This document shows, piece by piece, positions 1 to 8,427 of a stretch of DNA of 64,000 nt. The stretch spans positions 248,001 through 312,000 of the forward strand of contig JAFGNJ010000004.1 of NCBI GenBank assembly GCA_016927065.1. The letters run 5' to 3'. Position 1 is the first letter of the stretch. Every line of letters starts with the position of its first letter. The position numbers and the translations under genes are program-made. The notes below the pieces were generated by a model that made no database searches, was not told where the DNA came from, and saw only the letters and a list, made by a program, of their open reading frames with translations. This DNA comes from Deltaproteobacteria bacterium. Lineage in GTDB: Bacteria; Desulfobacterota; B13-G15; RBG-16-54-18.

Positions 1-37
1 GTTGACCTTCACCGATATCTCCATCGTTCCACGCGTA

Positions 38-125
38 TGGTGCGAGAGGGGGGATTTGAACCCCCATCCGTCTCAGACGGGCTGGATCCTAAGTCCAGTG
101 CGTCTACCAATTCCGCCACTCTCGC
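38..125 (-). tRNA. tRNA-Leu (anticodon TAG)
   Basis: Read on the minus strand the segment folds as a class II tRNA with acceptor GCGAGAG pairing with CTCTCGC, a long variable arm, a T-arm with GGTTCAAATCC and an encoded CCA end. The anticodon loop reads ACTTAGGAT, giving TAG, so leucine. It is the last gene of a six-tRNA array read from the promoter at 632-660. Confidence 0.95.
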
Positions 126-157
126 TCACTGCTTGTTCAATCAAGCTTGTTCTCACA

Positions 158-233
<76 letters not shown>

Positions 234-238
234 ACGTT

Positions 239-315
239 TGGCACGCCCGGGGCGACTCGAACGCCCGGCCTGCGGATTCGAAGTCCGACGCTCTATCCAT
301 CTGAGCTACGGGCGC
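239..315 (-). tRNA. tRNA-Arg (anticodon TCG)
   Basis: Minus-strand cloverleaf with acceptor GCGCCCG pairing with CGGGCGT (one G-T pair), discriminator G and encoded CCA. The anticodon loop CTTCGAA gives TCG, arginine. Very similar in body to the second tRNA-Arg at 403-479, suggesting local duplication. Confidence 0.95.
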
Positions 316-321
316 ATACTA

Positions 322-397
322 TGGGGTGAGTGAAGGGATTTGAACCCTCGACATCTGGAGCCACAGTCCAGCGCTCTACCCCTGAGCTACACTCACC
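322..397 (-). tRNA. tRNA-His (anticodon GTG)
   Basis: Minus-strand cloverleaf; the loop CTGTGGC gives anticodon GTG. The extra G at position -1 that HisRS needs is encoded (397) and faces C73, followed by an encoded CCA. Confidence 0.95.
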
Positions 398-402
398 ATC
401 TC

Positions 403-479
<77 letters not shown>

Positions 480-540
480 CTGTTCTATGCTCTATATCAC
501 CGATAACAGCTGATGTAAAGGTGATCACCCTCAACCTACA

Positions 541-617
<77 letters not shown>

Positions 618-631
618 ACTACCAAAAAGTG

Positions 632-660
632 ATTATACCTATCTTGGCACAAATTGCCAA
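632..660 (-). promoter_or_regulatory. promoter of the tRNA array
   Basis: On the minus strand TTGGCA (660-655), a 17-base spacer and TATAAT (637-632) stand just upstream of tRNA-Pro. The -10 is a perfect consensus. The element abuts the rdgB stop codon, so the tRNA array has its own start although it follows rdgB closely. Confidence 0.75.
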
Positions 661-662
661 CC

Positions 663-1265
663 CTAAGATAGCCCAAGTAAATCCCGCAGCACTTCTTTGA
701 GGGCGGCCAGGGCCTTGCCCCGATGACTTATCCTGTTCTTTTCCTCGAGGGGGAGCTCGGCCAGGGTCTTACCCAGTTCGGGTATAATAAAAAGGGGATC
801 ATATCCAAACCCCTGCGTTCCCCGTGCGTGTTCCCCGATCACCCCTTTACATTCACCCTCCACCCATGACTCTTTACCCGTAGGGTCGGCAATCGCGATC
901 ACACAGCGAAAAGCAGCCCCCCGCTGAGACGGCGGGATACCCTTCAGGAGCCCCAGGAGCTTGCGATTGTTGTCCGCATCCGAGGCCTCCTCACCTGCAA
1001 AGCGAGCAGAGTGAACCCCCGGCTTGCCCTGTAAATAATCGACTTCGAGGCCTGAGTCATCGGCGATGGTCAATCTGCCGGTCTGTTGTGCCACCGCGCG
1101 TGCCTTTTTCAGGGCATTTGCCCGAAAGGTCCTCCCATCTTCTTCCACTGGGGGAAGGGTCGGAAAATCCTTGAGGGAGAGGACTTGTATATCCATCCCC
1201 TTGAAGGACTCTTTGATCTCCCGGAGTTTGCCTGAATTCGCCGAGGCGACGACGATCTCCCGCAC
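663..1265 (-). CDS. rdgB: XTP/dITP diphosphatase (non-canonical purine NTP pyrophosphatase)
   Basis: A cytosolic house-cleaning enzyme of the HAM1/RdgB family that hydrolyses XTP, dITP and ITP to monophosphates so they do not enter nucleic acids. The 200-residue protein has the family landmarks: the N-terminal nucleotide site [10 protein letters not shown] (residues 8-17), the acidic DDSGLEVD stretch near residue 70, and GYDPLF near residue 152. Length is normal. It begins with GTG at 1265, seven bases after the rph stop codon, so rph and rdgB are an operon, a pairing common in bacteria. The stop codon is followed at once by the promoter of the tRNA array. Confidence 0.95.
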   Translation of the reverse strand: MREIVVASANSGKLREIKESFKGMDIQVLSLKDFPTLPPVEEDGRTFRANALKKARAVAQQTGRLTIADDSGLEVDYLQGKPGVHSARFAGEEASDADNNRKLLGLLKGIPPSQRGAAFRCVIAIADPTGKESWVEGECKGVIGEHARGTQGFGYDPLFIIPELGKTLAELPLEEKNRISHRGKALAALKEVLRDLLGLS

Positions 1266-1272
1266 CCTACTC

Positions 1273-1986
1273 CTATAAGGCCTTTTCTTGAATGGCGCTG
1301 AGCTCCTGGACCCCCTTGATCGCCAAGGAGATCATCTGATCCATCGCACCTTTGGAAAAGGGGGCCTCTTCCGCTGTCCCCTGGACTTCAACAAACTCTC
1401 CCTTTCCGGTCATTACCACGTTCATATCCACCTGGGCCCGAGAGTCTTCATAATAGTCAAGGTCGAGAAGCATCTCATTATCGACAATGCCCACACTAAC
1501 GGCCGCCACAGAGTCCATGATGGGGATCGTGTCGACTTCCCCACGCCCTTTGAGCCAGCCAAAGGCATCTACCAAGGCCACGTAGGCCCCAGTAATGGAG
1601 GCCGTCCTAGTCCCTCCGTCGGCCTGAATCACATCACAATCCAACAGGATGCTTCGCTCCCCAAAGGCGGTTAGGTCAGTCACCGATCTGAGGGACCGTC
1701 CGATTATGCGCTGTATTTCCTGAGTCCTGCCCCCTAATTTCCCCCGTACCGATTCCCGCGGGGCCCTCGTGTGGGTGGAGCGGGGGAGCATGGAGTACTC
1801 TGCCGTCACCCAACCGGTCCCCGTATCTTTTAAGAAAGGGGGAACCCCTTCTTGTACGGTGGCGTTGCAGATTACTCGAGTATCCCCCACCTCGATCAGG
1901 ACGGATCCCTCCGCATGTTTGATGTAGTGGCGGGTAATTCTTACTGTTCTCAGCTCATCCCACTGACGTCCGTTGTTTCTAGCCAT
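1273..1986 (-). CDS. rph: ribonuclease PH
   Basis: A phosphorolytic 3'-5' exoribonuclease that trims tRNA precursor 3' ends. The 237-residue protein is normal in length and full family form: the N-terminal basic and GD-rich region, [10 protein letters not shown] around residue 66, the RIIGRSLR block and the [18 protein letters not shown] phosphate-binding region near residues 115-132. It starts with ATG at 1986, twenty bases downstream of the tmRNA 3' end, and is followed by rdgB after seven bases. The cluster of ssrA, rph and tRNAs puts RNA maturation functions together. No frameshift: the E. coli K-12 type lesion is absent. Confidence 0.96.
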   Translation of the reverse strand: MARNNGRQWDELRTVRITRHYIKHAEGSVLIEVGDTRVICNATVQEGVPPFLKDTGTGWVTAEYSMLPRSTHTRAPRESVRGKLGGRTQEIQRIIGRSLRSVTDLTAFGERSILLDCDVIQADGGTRTASITGAYVALVDAFGWLKGRGEVDTIPIMDSVAAVSVGIVDNEMLLDLDYYEDSRAQVDMNVVMTGKGEFVEVQGTAEEAPFSKGAMDQMISLAIKGVQELSAIQEKAL

Positions 1987-2006
1987 TGCTCCCTATAAAA
2001 AATAAT

Positions 2007-2355
2007 TGGTGGAGGCGGCGGGAATCGAACCCGCGTCCGAAAGCAGATCCATAAGGGTATCTACATGCGTATCCCGGATTTTCATTTCACCCTTTGGGGC
2101 TCCTCCAGGCAAGATCCCCGCGGGCTAGCTTATGGAAATTCACCCCCCTCCTTATAAGCATCGAAGGGGGACTAGCCTGCATCTCTGACGCCCTTCCCAA
2201 ACCTGCAGGCGGGATCAGGAGGACGTTAGCCGCACCTTAGGCGGCTAAGGCGTACTCATAGTTGGCAATTATAGTGATTCCCATTTTTTTACGAGGGTTG
2301 GGACCTCGGCATGCACTCCTTATTTCTCTACCCCCGTCGAACCCATTTCGCCCCC
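2007..2355 (-). ncRNA. ssrA: transfer-messenger RNA (tmRNA), tag ANYEYALAA
   Basis: The 5' end GGGGGCGAAATGGGTTCGAC and 3' end with GAATCGAACCCGCGTCC (written on the plus strand) are hallmarks of one-piece tmRNA; acceptor GGGGGCG pairs with CGCCTCC and CCA is encoded. The tag frame runs from 2266 down to 2237: resume codon GCC then AAC TAT GAG TAC GCC TTA GCC GCC and stop TAA, giving ANYEYALAA, whose C-terminal ALAA is the usual protease degron. It rescues stalled ribosomes with SmpB, encoded 18 bases upstream. Confidence 0.97.
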
Positions 2356-2373
2356 ACATGGTATTCTCCACGA

Positions 2374-2844
2374 CTATGATACCCTATATATTTTTTGTGA
2401 GCGCTCCACCTCCTTGTCCATGACCTTGCGTTTCAAGGTCTCCCGTTTATCATACAGCTTCTTACCCTTGGCAAGGGCTAATGATATCTTGGCCCTGCCG
2501 TGGGAGAAGTAGATGCTCAATGGAATGAGGGAGAACCCCTTTTCTTTAACCTTCCCTATGAGACGTTGAATCTCCTTACCCTGTAGCAGGAGTTTTCTTG
2601 GCCTGAGGGGATCGTGATTAAAGCGATTGCCAAAGGCATAGGGGCTGATGTGGACGTCCATCAAGAAAATCTCTCCATCTTTGATCCTGGCGTAGCCGTC
2701 CTTGAGATTCACCCTCCCCTCACGCAAGGCCTTCACCTCTGTCCCCTGTAGTACCATTCCTGCCTCATAGGTCTCCTCGATAAAATAATTATGTCGAGCC
2801 TTGCGGTTCTGGGCAATTATTTTTACCCCGTGACCCTCCTTCAT
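2374..2844 (-). CDS. smpB: SsrA-binding protein
   Basis: Binds the tRNA-like domain of tmRNA and carries it into stalled ribosomes. The 156-residue protein has the family core [20 protein letters not shown] (residues 10-29), [18 protein letters not shown], the [11 protein letters not shown] turn and the basic C-terminal helix with [13 protein letters not shown]. The ATG at 2844 is the only plausible start: no ATG, GTG or TTG follows before the conserved core. It lies directly upstream of ssrA on the same strand, the commonest arrangement for the pair. Confidence 0.97.
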   Translation of the reverse strand: MKEGHGVKIIAQNRKARHNYFIEETYEAGMVLQGTEVKALREGRVNLKDGYARIKDGEIFLMDVHISPYAFGNRFNHDPLRPRKLLLQGKEIQRLIGKVKEKGFSLIPLSIYFSHGRAKISLALAKGKKLYDKRETLKRKVMDKEVERSQKIYRVS

Positions 2845-2909
2845 CGAGCCATAACCTCAAAAAGAGTGTAACAACTTTTGGAAAATTTTTCAAGGTGGGC
2901 AGAAATGTC

Positions 2910-5102
2910 TTACTGCTTCAGGGGGAGGTCGATGATAAACTTTGTCCCCTTGGGATGGTTGTCCCTCACTCTGATATACCCGTTGTGGTCGGAGATGATG
3001 GTGTTGACGATGGCCAAACCAAGTCCAGTACCCGCCTTTTTGGTGGAAAAGTAGGGCTCAAAAAGTCTAGGCTTGTCTTCATCGGGCACCCCACAGCCAT
3101 TATCCCGCAATTCAAGGGTGACCATCTGGAGGGAAGGGTCATACTTAACCTCTATTTCTATGACCCCATCGCCGTCCACTGCGGCTACGGCATTATCCAA
3201 TATGTTTATTAAGACCCGCTTCATTTGATCGCGGTCCACTTTGAAGACAGGAAGATCGGGGTCGGGGGAGAAGTGAAAGCGGATGTCGCGGTGGGCCTCC
3301 TTAAAAAGGATGAGGCTTGAGTTAATGATCTCGTTGAGGTCGTTAGGCGTAGGAGTCACTGCGGGCATTCGGGCGAAGTTGGAGAATTCGTTGACCAGGT
3401 TTTTCAGTTCGGTTACCTGATGAATAATAGTATTTGTACATTCCTCAAAGACACCAGCATCCCGGCCTATTTTACTCCGATATTTTTTGTAGATACGTTG
3501 GGCGGAGAGCTGAATCGGGGTAAGTGGATTCTTTATCTCGTGGGCTATCCGTTTTGCCACTTCTCTCCACGCAGAAAGGCGTTGCATCTTGATGAGATGG
3601 GTGAGGTCGTCAAAAACCGCCACCATCCCCAGGTATTCTCCTCCCTCATCACGCAGGATGTTCACACTGGCCACCACGGTGATGACCTTGTCCTCCAAAG
3701 TGATCTCCATCTGTTTCTGGATACTTTCACTTCGGGAGGTGTTTATCTCCTTGATCAACTCCCGTGCGATCTTGCGGTACGCTGGTTGTAGAACCTTACG
3801 ATAGTTTTCCCCCAGGACATCCTCGACCTGAATATCCAACATCTTCTCCGCGGATTTGTTGATGGTGGTGATTCTTCCGCTTTTGTCGAAGGAGACCACG
3901 CCTGCTGCCACGTTTTCCAGGACGATCTCCATATACTTGCGTCGTTGCTCCAACTCCAGGTTGGTGCGCTGAAGTGCTATGTTGCTCTTCTCCAGCTGGG
4001 CCTTGCCCGTCTTAAGGTCGTTGGTCATCTTGTTAAAGGCGCTCACAAGGGTACCGATTTCATCCGCGGCCTCTACATCGAGGTGAAAATCGAGTTCGCC
4101 GCTGGACACTCTCCGGGTACCCTCAGCCAGCTCCATAATAGGGGCGGTCAACTCCTTGGCGAGACGGAAGCCGAACCATGTCGCTAAGAAGATAATGACG
4201 AGAGTAATCAGAAGGAGAATAATAATGTAATTGGTGGTCAGGGGTTTTTTCAAGATCTTTGAATGCCGGTAGTCGGCAAAGGCCTCGGATATGTCTTTCA
4301 ACTTAGTTACCAAGTTTTGGGGCACGTAGTAGCCGACTAGCACTCCTCCTTCAATGCTCTTTTCCACATAGAGCGGGCTGGCTCCCCAAATAATCTCTCC
4401 GCCACCAAGATAAGGAGAGATTTTTGATATTTCCTTTCCTTTCAATACTTCTTGCACCAAATCTTGAGGAAATCCACCTATTGTATAAGTAAGGGAAGGA
4501 TCAGCTACTTCGACCGTGACTTTTCCCTGTGGAGAAATGATACCAATCCAGGCTAGATTGTATTCTTTTCTCTTTCTTTCCAAGAGCCGGGTGAGTACTT
4601 CCTCCTCCATGGTAAGTAAGGAGAATCGATTTACTTCTTTGCTATAATGAATAGTATTCTTGGCGAGATCTCGGTAGTAGGTCTGTGCAACTTCTAAAGA
4701 GCCTTGTAGGGAGCTTTCCACTTTTACGTTAAACCAGTTCTCCACATTCCAGGTGATAAAGATGACAGCGGTGAAGAACAAGAGCACCGTAGGGACCAGG
4801 GAAAGAGTGACAAAGGCCGCTACTAACTTTGTCCTCAATCTCGTCCCCAAGACCTTTCTCTTCCTTTCAAAAAGGAGTTTAACCAGATTTCTGATCACCA
4901 AGTAGATCAGGAGCACGAGGAGAATGAGATTGATGTTAAGGATACTAAAGAGGAGGATATTGCTTCCGATGGGAACCTGGTTAATCAGTTGAGGCATATG
5001 GAGCATCATGTAAGTGATGCCAAAGACTAAGAAGGCCAGGCCGATGATGATAAATAATTCCCTTTTTCTCTTTCGCTGTTCAGCATCCCTTCTTTTGCGC
5101 AT
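2910..5102 (-). CDS. NtrY-like membrane sensor histidine kinase
   Basis: A 730-residue two-component kinase. N-terminal helices (about residues 15-110, three to four membrane segments) precede a periplasmic sensor region (about 120-285), another helix near 290-310, a HAMP linker (about 312-365), a PAS domain (about 385-490), the HisKA phosphoacceptor with HEIKNPLTPIQLSAQRI and an HATPase domain with DNGCGVPD and GTGLGLAIV. Architecture and length fit NtrY. I choose ATG 5102, not the in-frame codon ten residues upstream, because it overlaps the DUF4390 stop codon as TGATG. The partner regulator (NtrX type) is not adjacent: smpB and ssrA follow. The signal is unknown; NtrY proteins are linked to nitrogen or redox control. 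Confidence 0.88.
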   Translation of the reverse strand: MRKRRDAEQRKRKRELFIIIGLAFLVFGITYMMLHMPQLINQVPIGSNILLFSILNINLILLVLLIYLVIRNLVKLLFERKRKVLGTRLRTKLVAAFVTLSLVPTVLLFFTAVIFITWNVENWFNVKVESSLQGSLEVAQTYYRDLAKNTIHYSKEVNRFSLLTMEEEVLTRLLERKRKEYNLAWIGIISPQGKVTVEVADPSLTYTIGGFPQDLVQEVLKGKEISKISPYLGGGEIIWGASPLYVEKSIEGGVLVGYYVPQNLVTKLKDISEAFADYRHSKILKKPLTTNYIIILLLITLVIIFLATWFGFRLAKELTAPIMELAEGTRRVSSGELDFHLDVEAADEIGTLVSAFNKMTNDLKTGKAQLEKSNIALQRTNLELEQRRKYMEIVLENVAAGVVSFDKSGRITTINKSAEKMLDIQVEDVLGENYRKVLQPAYRKIARELIKEINTSRSESIQKQMEITLEDKVITVVASVNILRDEGGEYLGMVAVFDDLTHLIKMQRLSAWREVAKRIAHEIKNPLTPIQLSAQRIYKKYRSKIGRDAGVFEECTNTIIHQVTELKNLVNEFSNFARMPAVTPTPNDLNEIINSSLILFKEAHRDIRFHFSPDPDLPVFKVDRDQMKRVLINILDNAVAAVDGDGVIEIEVKYDPSLQMVTLELRDNGCGVPDEDKPRLFEPYFSTKKAGTGLGLAIVNTIISDHNGYIRVRDNHPKGTKFIIDLPLKQ

Positions 5103-5668
5103 CACTTTACCCTCACGGTATGATGATACCAATTGGTCTCAAAGTCCCACAGGGAGACGAAGAATAGAATGCTTTCTAGCCCCAGGGGGAGTTCTACTGG
5201 GTCGAGCTCCGCCTTGATGGCAAGCTCATAGTTTCCCTTATCTAGTTCTCGCTCTCTGAACACGGAAAATCCATCTACCCGTTGCATGTAACTCTTGGCC
5301 TCTTCCATGTCTGTCGTACGTAGTTCTTTTCCTTGCTCTTCGAGCCAGATGCTAAAATCCTCCTTGAGGTTGTCATAAACGATCCTGTGCTGAAATTGGT
5401 GGGAGGCAATCTTCTTGCTCCAGATAAGGCCGCGTTCTTTGTAAAATTTTACAAAAAAATTAAAGGTGGTAGGAATTCCTGCCTTGATGGCTTCCTCCAC
5501 TTTTTTATTAAAGCAATCTTTAACAGAAAAACTGACCTTTAAAGACCCTTTCCCTCGCTCTATGAGGAGACCTTCTATGGAGGCCTTTTCCGCCTGTACC
5601 AAGCATGGGGTGAGAACGCTGAAATAGAGGCTTATCAGGATTCCAATTACCGGTCGCTTCACAACCAT
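5102..5668 (-). CDS. DUF4390 exported protein
   Basis: A 188-residue secreted protein with signal peptide (residues 1-26, ending near VQA) and a beta-rich mature part of unknown role, resembling the DUF4390 family often found just upstream of NtrY-type kinases. The start is ATG 5668, preceded by AGGAGG at a good distance; an in-frame ATG further upstream would overlap RNase P RNA and lacks the signal sequence at the N-terminus. The stop codon overlaps the kinase start, so the two are translationally coupled, and it may act as a periplasmic partner of the kinase (inference). Confidence 0.72.
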   Translation of the reverse strand: MVVKRPVIGILISLYFSVLTPCLVQAEKASIEGLLIERGKGSLKVSFSVKDCFNKKVEEAIKAGIPTTFNFFVKFYKERGLIWSKKIASHQFQHRIVYDNLKEDFSIWLEEQGKELRTTDMEEAKSYMQRVDGFSVFRERELDKGNYELAIKAELDPVELPLGLESILFFVSLWDFETNWYHHTVRVK

Positions 5669-5719
5669 CTTTTTTGTTCCTCCTATCAGCAGTGGGCCAG
5701 GGAGTGGCGGTAGAGATTT

Positions 5720-6064
5720 CCGGTAGATCATAAGCCGAGTTCTGTTCTCCCGCAGGGAGCGGTGGTCATGTATCTAGGATAAACGTTACCGCCTATCTCA
5801 AGCGACCAACCCGAGGGTATGGGGCGGGCCACCCCTTTCCCCTCCTATTCGGTCTTGCTCCGGATGGGGTTTGTCAAGCTATCACGATCGCTCGCGATAC
5901 TGGTGAGCTCTTACCTCACCGTTTCACCCTTATCCCTGTCGAGGCGCGAGGCCTCGACAAGAGACGGTCTGCTTTCTGTGACACTTTCCTGACCCCTTGT
6001 GAGGGGTAGTCGCCGTTAGCGACCATCCTGCCCTCTGGAGCTCGGACTTTCCTCTGATCCTACC
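5720..6064 (-). ncRNA. rnpB: RNase P RNA, bacterial type A
   Basis: The catalytic RNA that matures tRNA 5' ends. Read on the minus strand the conserved CR-I region GAGGAAAGTCCGAGCTCC stands near 6054-6037 with GGCAGGATGGTCGCTAACGG after it, and the 3' universal block ending ACTCGGCTTATGATCTACC closes P1 near 5722. P1 pairs GGTA-GATCA (one bulged G) with TGATC-TACC. The 5' end therefore lies in the last codons of the upstream RNase H gene, whose TAG stop sits inside P1. Ends are estimated to a few bases. Confidence 0.95.
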
Positions 6065-6530
6065 CATGAGGACCAGCGACCACCTGGTCTACCTTATCTC
6101 TTACCGCTTCCCTGGCCAGTCGATCTGCCTCCCGGTTTTCTTCCCTGGGTATGTACCTGATTACCCAGCTGGCGAAGTGCCCTAACTGTTTTTTTACCTC
6201 CCCTTCCAAGGTTTTAAGTTTAGCATCTCGCACGCGGTACACACCGTTCACCTGATTTACCACCAACTCAGAATCAAGACACACGTCAACCTCCTTCGCC
6301 CCTAACCTCTGGGCCTGCTGGAGTCCAACGATCAGTGCTTGATATTCTGCGATATTATTAGTCACTGACCCTAAATACTTTTTAATGTGTGACACGGCTT
6401 TCCCCTGCTTATCCTTGATGACCACGCCCACACCTCCTTCTCCTGGGTTCCCCTTACAGGATCCATCCACATGCAGATACATCTTCTGTCGCTCCCGGTC
6501 GGAAGGATTTAATAAGGGCGATGCAGCCAT
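6060..6530 (-). CDS. rnhA: ribonuclease HI family protein
   Basis: Cleaves RNA in RNA-DNA hybrids. The 156-residue protein has a single RNase H fold: HVDGSCKGNPG (first catalytic Asp, residues 21-31), the Glu in NNIAEYQALIVGL (about residue 62), LDSELVVNQVNG (second Asp) and REENREADRLAREA (last Asp). It resembles the short plant-like or archaeal-like RNase HI group rather than E. coli RnhA with its basic protrusion. It starts three bases after the stop of the zinc-ribbon gene, an operon pair common in this lineage. Its stop codon lies inside the 5' strand of rnpB P1, an unusual overlap. Confidence 0.93.
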   Translation of the reverse strand: MAASPLLNPSDRERQKMYLHVDGSCKGNPGEGGVGVVIKDKQGKAVSHIKKYLGSVTNNIAEYQALIVGLQQAQRLGAKEVDVCLDSELVVNQVNGVYRVRDAKLKTLEGEVKKQLGHFASWVIRYIPREENREADRLAREAVRDKVDQVVAGPHG

Positions 6531-6533
6531 CTC

Positions 6534-7250
6534 TTAATCAGTGGGGTTATTCTCCCAATAAAGAATTCGATGACAATTGGGGCACAGGATAATCTCTTTG
6601 TTTTTCTGCACCTCATTGTACATCTGTGGGGGGATGTTAACAAAACATCCCTGGCAACCCTCATTTTTTACCAAAACTATGGCTGTTCCGTTCTTCTTTT
6701 CCTTGAGTGTATTATATCGTTTCAAGAGTGCGGAGTCGAGGACAGGTACAATCTCTTCTTTGCTTTGTTGCAAGTGCAACAAATCCTGCTCTACCGTGGC
6801 CATCTTATCCTTAATCTTCGATATCTCCTCCTCTATTACTAACCGTTCTTTTTGCGTTTTCTCCACCGTGCCCGTATAATTGCTCTTGAGTTGATCGATT
6901 TCGTCTAAGAGCTTAATAATCTCCTCTTCCCGTTGGCCGTTACGCTCTTTACTCCCCTCAATTTCTTGCAAGAGAGCTTGGTATTCCTTATTGGTCTTGA
7001 TTTCCAAGAGTTTTAATTGGGAACGTTTAATCCGTTCATTCTCCAGATCTAATTCCCCTTCTTTCTTCAGCCGCTCCTTTTCACACTCCTCGATTTTCCT
7101 CTTCTCGTCCTCCCGTTTTTCCTCCTGTGCCTTAAGCATCTCCTGAAGTTCTTCGAGTGCCAAGGGGTAAGAATCCTGTTCTTTTTGAGCTTCGTCGATC
7201 TGTTGTTCTACCGTTTGAAGCTTCCAAAGTAGTTGGAGTTGCTCCTTCAC
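6534..7250 (-). CDS. C4-type zinc-ribbon coiled-coil protein
   Basis: A 238-residue protein made of a long charged coiled coil (residues 1-175, rich in E, K, Q and L heptads) and a C-terminal zinc ribbon with GCQGCFVNIPP and CPNCHRILYW supplying four cysteines. This is the layout of the CT398/DUF164 family, found in many bacteria and suspected to act in nucleic-acid or envelope processes, but no function is proven. Start GTG 7250. It precedes the RNase HI gene by three bases. The upstream terminator at 7274-7300 isolates it from the tRNA, so it must have its own weak promoter or rely on readthrough. Confidence 0.85.
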   Translation of the reverse strand: MKEQLQLLWKLQTVEQQIDEAQKEQDSYPLALEELQEMLKAQEEKREDEKRKIEECEKERLKKEGELDLENERIKRSQLKLLEIKTNKEYQALLQEIEGSKERNGQREEEIIKLLDEIDQLKSNYTGTVEKTQKERLVIEEEISKIKDKMATVEQDLLHLQQSKEEIVPVLDSALLKRYNTLKEKKNGTAIVLVKNEGCQGCFVNIPPQMYNEVQKNKEIILCPNCHRILYWENNPTD

Positions 7251-7273
7251 CGCCTAATCCCTTGAGAGGGCCC

Positions 7274-7300
7274 AAAAAAAGTGCACCATAAAAGGTGCAC
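7274..7300 (-). terminator. intrinsic terminator after the CAT-anticodon tRNA
   Basis: On the minus strand GTGCACC, a six-base loop TTTTAT, GGTGCAC and then seven T residues. Perfect seven-pair stem and U tract; it ends the tRNA transcript just before the zinc-ribbon gene. Confidence 0.85.
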
Positions 7301-7372
7301 CTGTGTATCGTCGGATACTTCCTTTGTAGGCCTGTTGTTATAAACAATACTAATCCACACTGTATACCCTAG

Positions 7373-7445
7373 TGGGCCCACCTGGAATCGAACCAGGGAC
7401 CTTCCGGTTATGAGCCGGTGGCTCTACCAACTGAGCTATGGGCCC
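7373..7445 (-). tRNA. tRNA with anticodon CAT (elongator Met, or Ile2)
   Basis: Minus-strand cloverleaf with acceptor GGGCCCA/TGGGCCC, discriminator A and loop CTCATAA, so anticodon CAT. It lacks initiator features (three G-C pairs in the anticodon stem with an unpaired 1-72). CTCATAA loops occur both in elongator tRNA-Met and in tRNA-Ile2 whose C34 becomes lysidine, so the charge cannot be settled by eye. The genomic 3' end reads CTA, not CCA, so CCA must be added by enzyme, unlike the six tRNAs at the left edge. Confidence 0.9.
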
Positions 7446-7463
7446 CTTTTTTGTTAATAATAC

Positions 7464-7492
7464 ATTATCCTTTAAATAAATCATCGTGTCAA
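7464..7492 (-). promoter_or_regulatory. promoter of the CAT-anticodon tRNA
   Basis: Minus strand: TTGACA (7492-7487), 17-base spacer, GATAAT (7469-7464). Perfect -35 and five of six -10 matches; predicted start about 12 bases before the tRNA. Confidence 0.8.
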
Positions 7493-7516
7493 GAGGACAA
7501 CCACAATCCTTTCCTT

Positions 7517-8209
7517 TTAATTATCTCTTTTGCTGCCCGCATCCTGTGATTTCCTAATTTTGTGGAGGCTAAACTTGAGTAATCTTCTATCTATAGGTGA
7601 TAAGGTCTTAAAATTAATTTCAGCATTCTTTAACTGCAATCCATGGGGCGTCATCTTTACATATTTATTGAGATCAACGTTTTGTCGTAAATCATTATAT
7701 ATACCCCCCACTGAAGAATCAGCAATAGTGAATTCTCTTATCTTCCAGGTCCCCTTCTCTCTCACTACGATAATGAGGTTCTCGATGGGATTTCTGCTCT
7801 GGTCGCTGGAGAGGATGTCCAGGATCTCTTTGTCCTCTTTTGGCTTGAGCGCAATACTTACGTATACCGAATCGTCGCTCACAAAGGGAATCCAGAAATT
7901 GCTCCTTTTTAATTCAACGTTATAGTCATCCTGATCGATGAGATTATAATACTTTAGAAGAGACAATTCCAAGAGGAAGTTAAAATTTAAATTATCCTCC
8001 TCACGTGCCAGTTGGCCCTGCTGCAAGTGTGATGAGTAGCTTTCGCATGCCTCAAGATACATTCCATCTTTTAATTTACCAAAATAACTATTAATTACCC
8101 TGTTTATTTTGTGATTTTCTCCCAGAACGGAGACATATGTCAGGATTCCGACAACAAAGATGCCAAGCACGATAACAACCACCGATATTTTCAAATGAAA
8201 TCTCTCCAC
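7517..8209 (-). CDS. hypothetical membrane-anchored protein
   Basis: I do not recognise this 230-residue protein. It has a short basic N-terminus, one membrane helix (about residues 9-28, ISVVVIVLGIFVVGILTYV) and a soluble domain outside the membrane. The alternating strands, a GTWKIREF strand near residue 155 and a helix with CESYSSHL near residue 55 suggest an NTF2-like or DUF4878-like fold (inference). Starts at GTG 8209 with GAGGAAGG about 12 bases upstream. It is a single gene between the sigma-54 activator and the tRNA, is AT-richer than its neighbours and may be lineage specific. Confidence 0.6.
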   Translation of the reverse strand: MERFHLKISVVVIVLGIFVVGILTYVSVLGENHKINRVINSYFGKLKDGMYLEACESYSSHLQQGQLAREEDNLNFNFLLELSLLKYYNLIDQDDYNVELKRSNFWIPFVSDDSVYVSIALKPKEDKEILDILSSDQSRNPIENLIIVVREKGTWKIREFTIADSSVGGIYNDLRQNVDLNKYVKMTPHGLQLKNAEINFKTLSPIDRRLLKFSLHKIRKSQDAGSKRDN

Positions 8210-8329
8210 GAACGTATTATTTCCTTCCTCAAGTAAAATGTGAAGTCGAAGCCATTAAAGTGTCGAATCTTAGGTTGCCTCGTTCTTATACTTTCTCAAT
8301 TCCTTGAATACGATTACATACCATCTAAG

Positions 8330-8359
8330 AATATAAAATGTATTGTTAAGGTAAGTCAA
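8330..8359 (-). promoter_or_regulatory. candidate promoter of the 7517-8209 gene
   Basis: Minus strand TTGACT (8359-8354), 18-base spacer, TATATT (8335-8330). The 218-base gap 8210-8427 otherwise holds only AT-rich sequence; the leader would be about 114 bases. Confidence 0.4.
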
Positions 8360-8427
8360 TATAATTATAGCAGTAGTTTTGTATTGTTCACCAGCGATCA
8401 CCATTCAGTCTTATGCCTTTCACTCGC

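Noticed and set aside
645-660. TTGGCACAAATTGCC as a sigma-54 promoter
   Set aside because: The GG and GC are only ten bases apart; it is a small palindrome that contains the -35 of the tRNA promoter.
5669-5731. Longer start of the DUF4390 protein at 5731
   Set aside because: It would overlap the RNase P RNA 3' end and put 21 residues before the signal peptide; the ATG at 5668 has the ribosome site.
7132-7347. Minus-strand 71-codon frame over the terminator upstream of the zinc-ribbon gene
   Set aside because: It crosses the terminator and overlaps the zinc-ribbon gene in another frame; no ribosome site.
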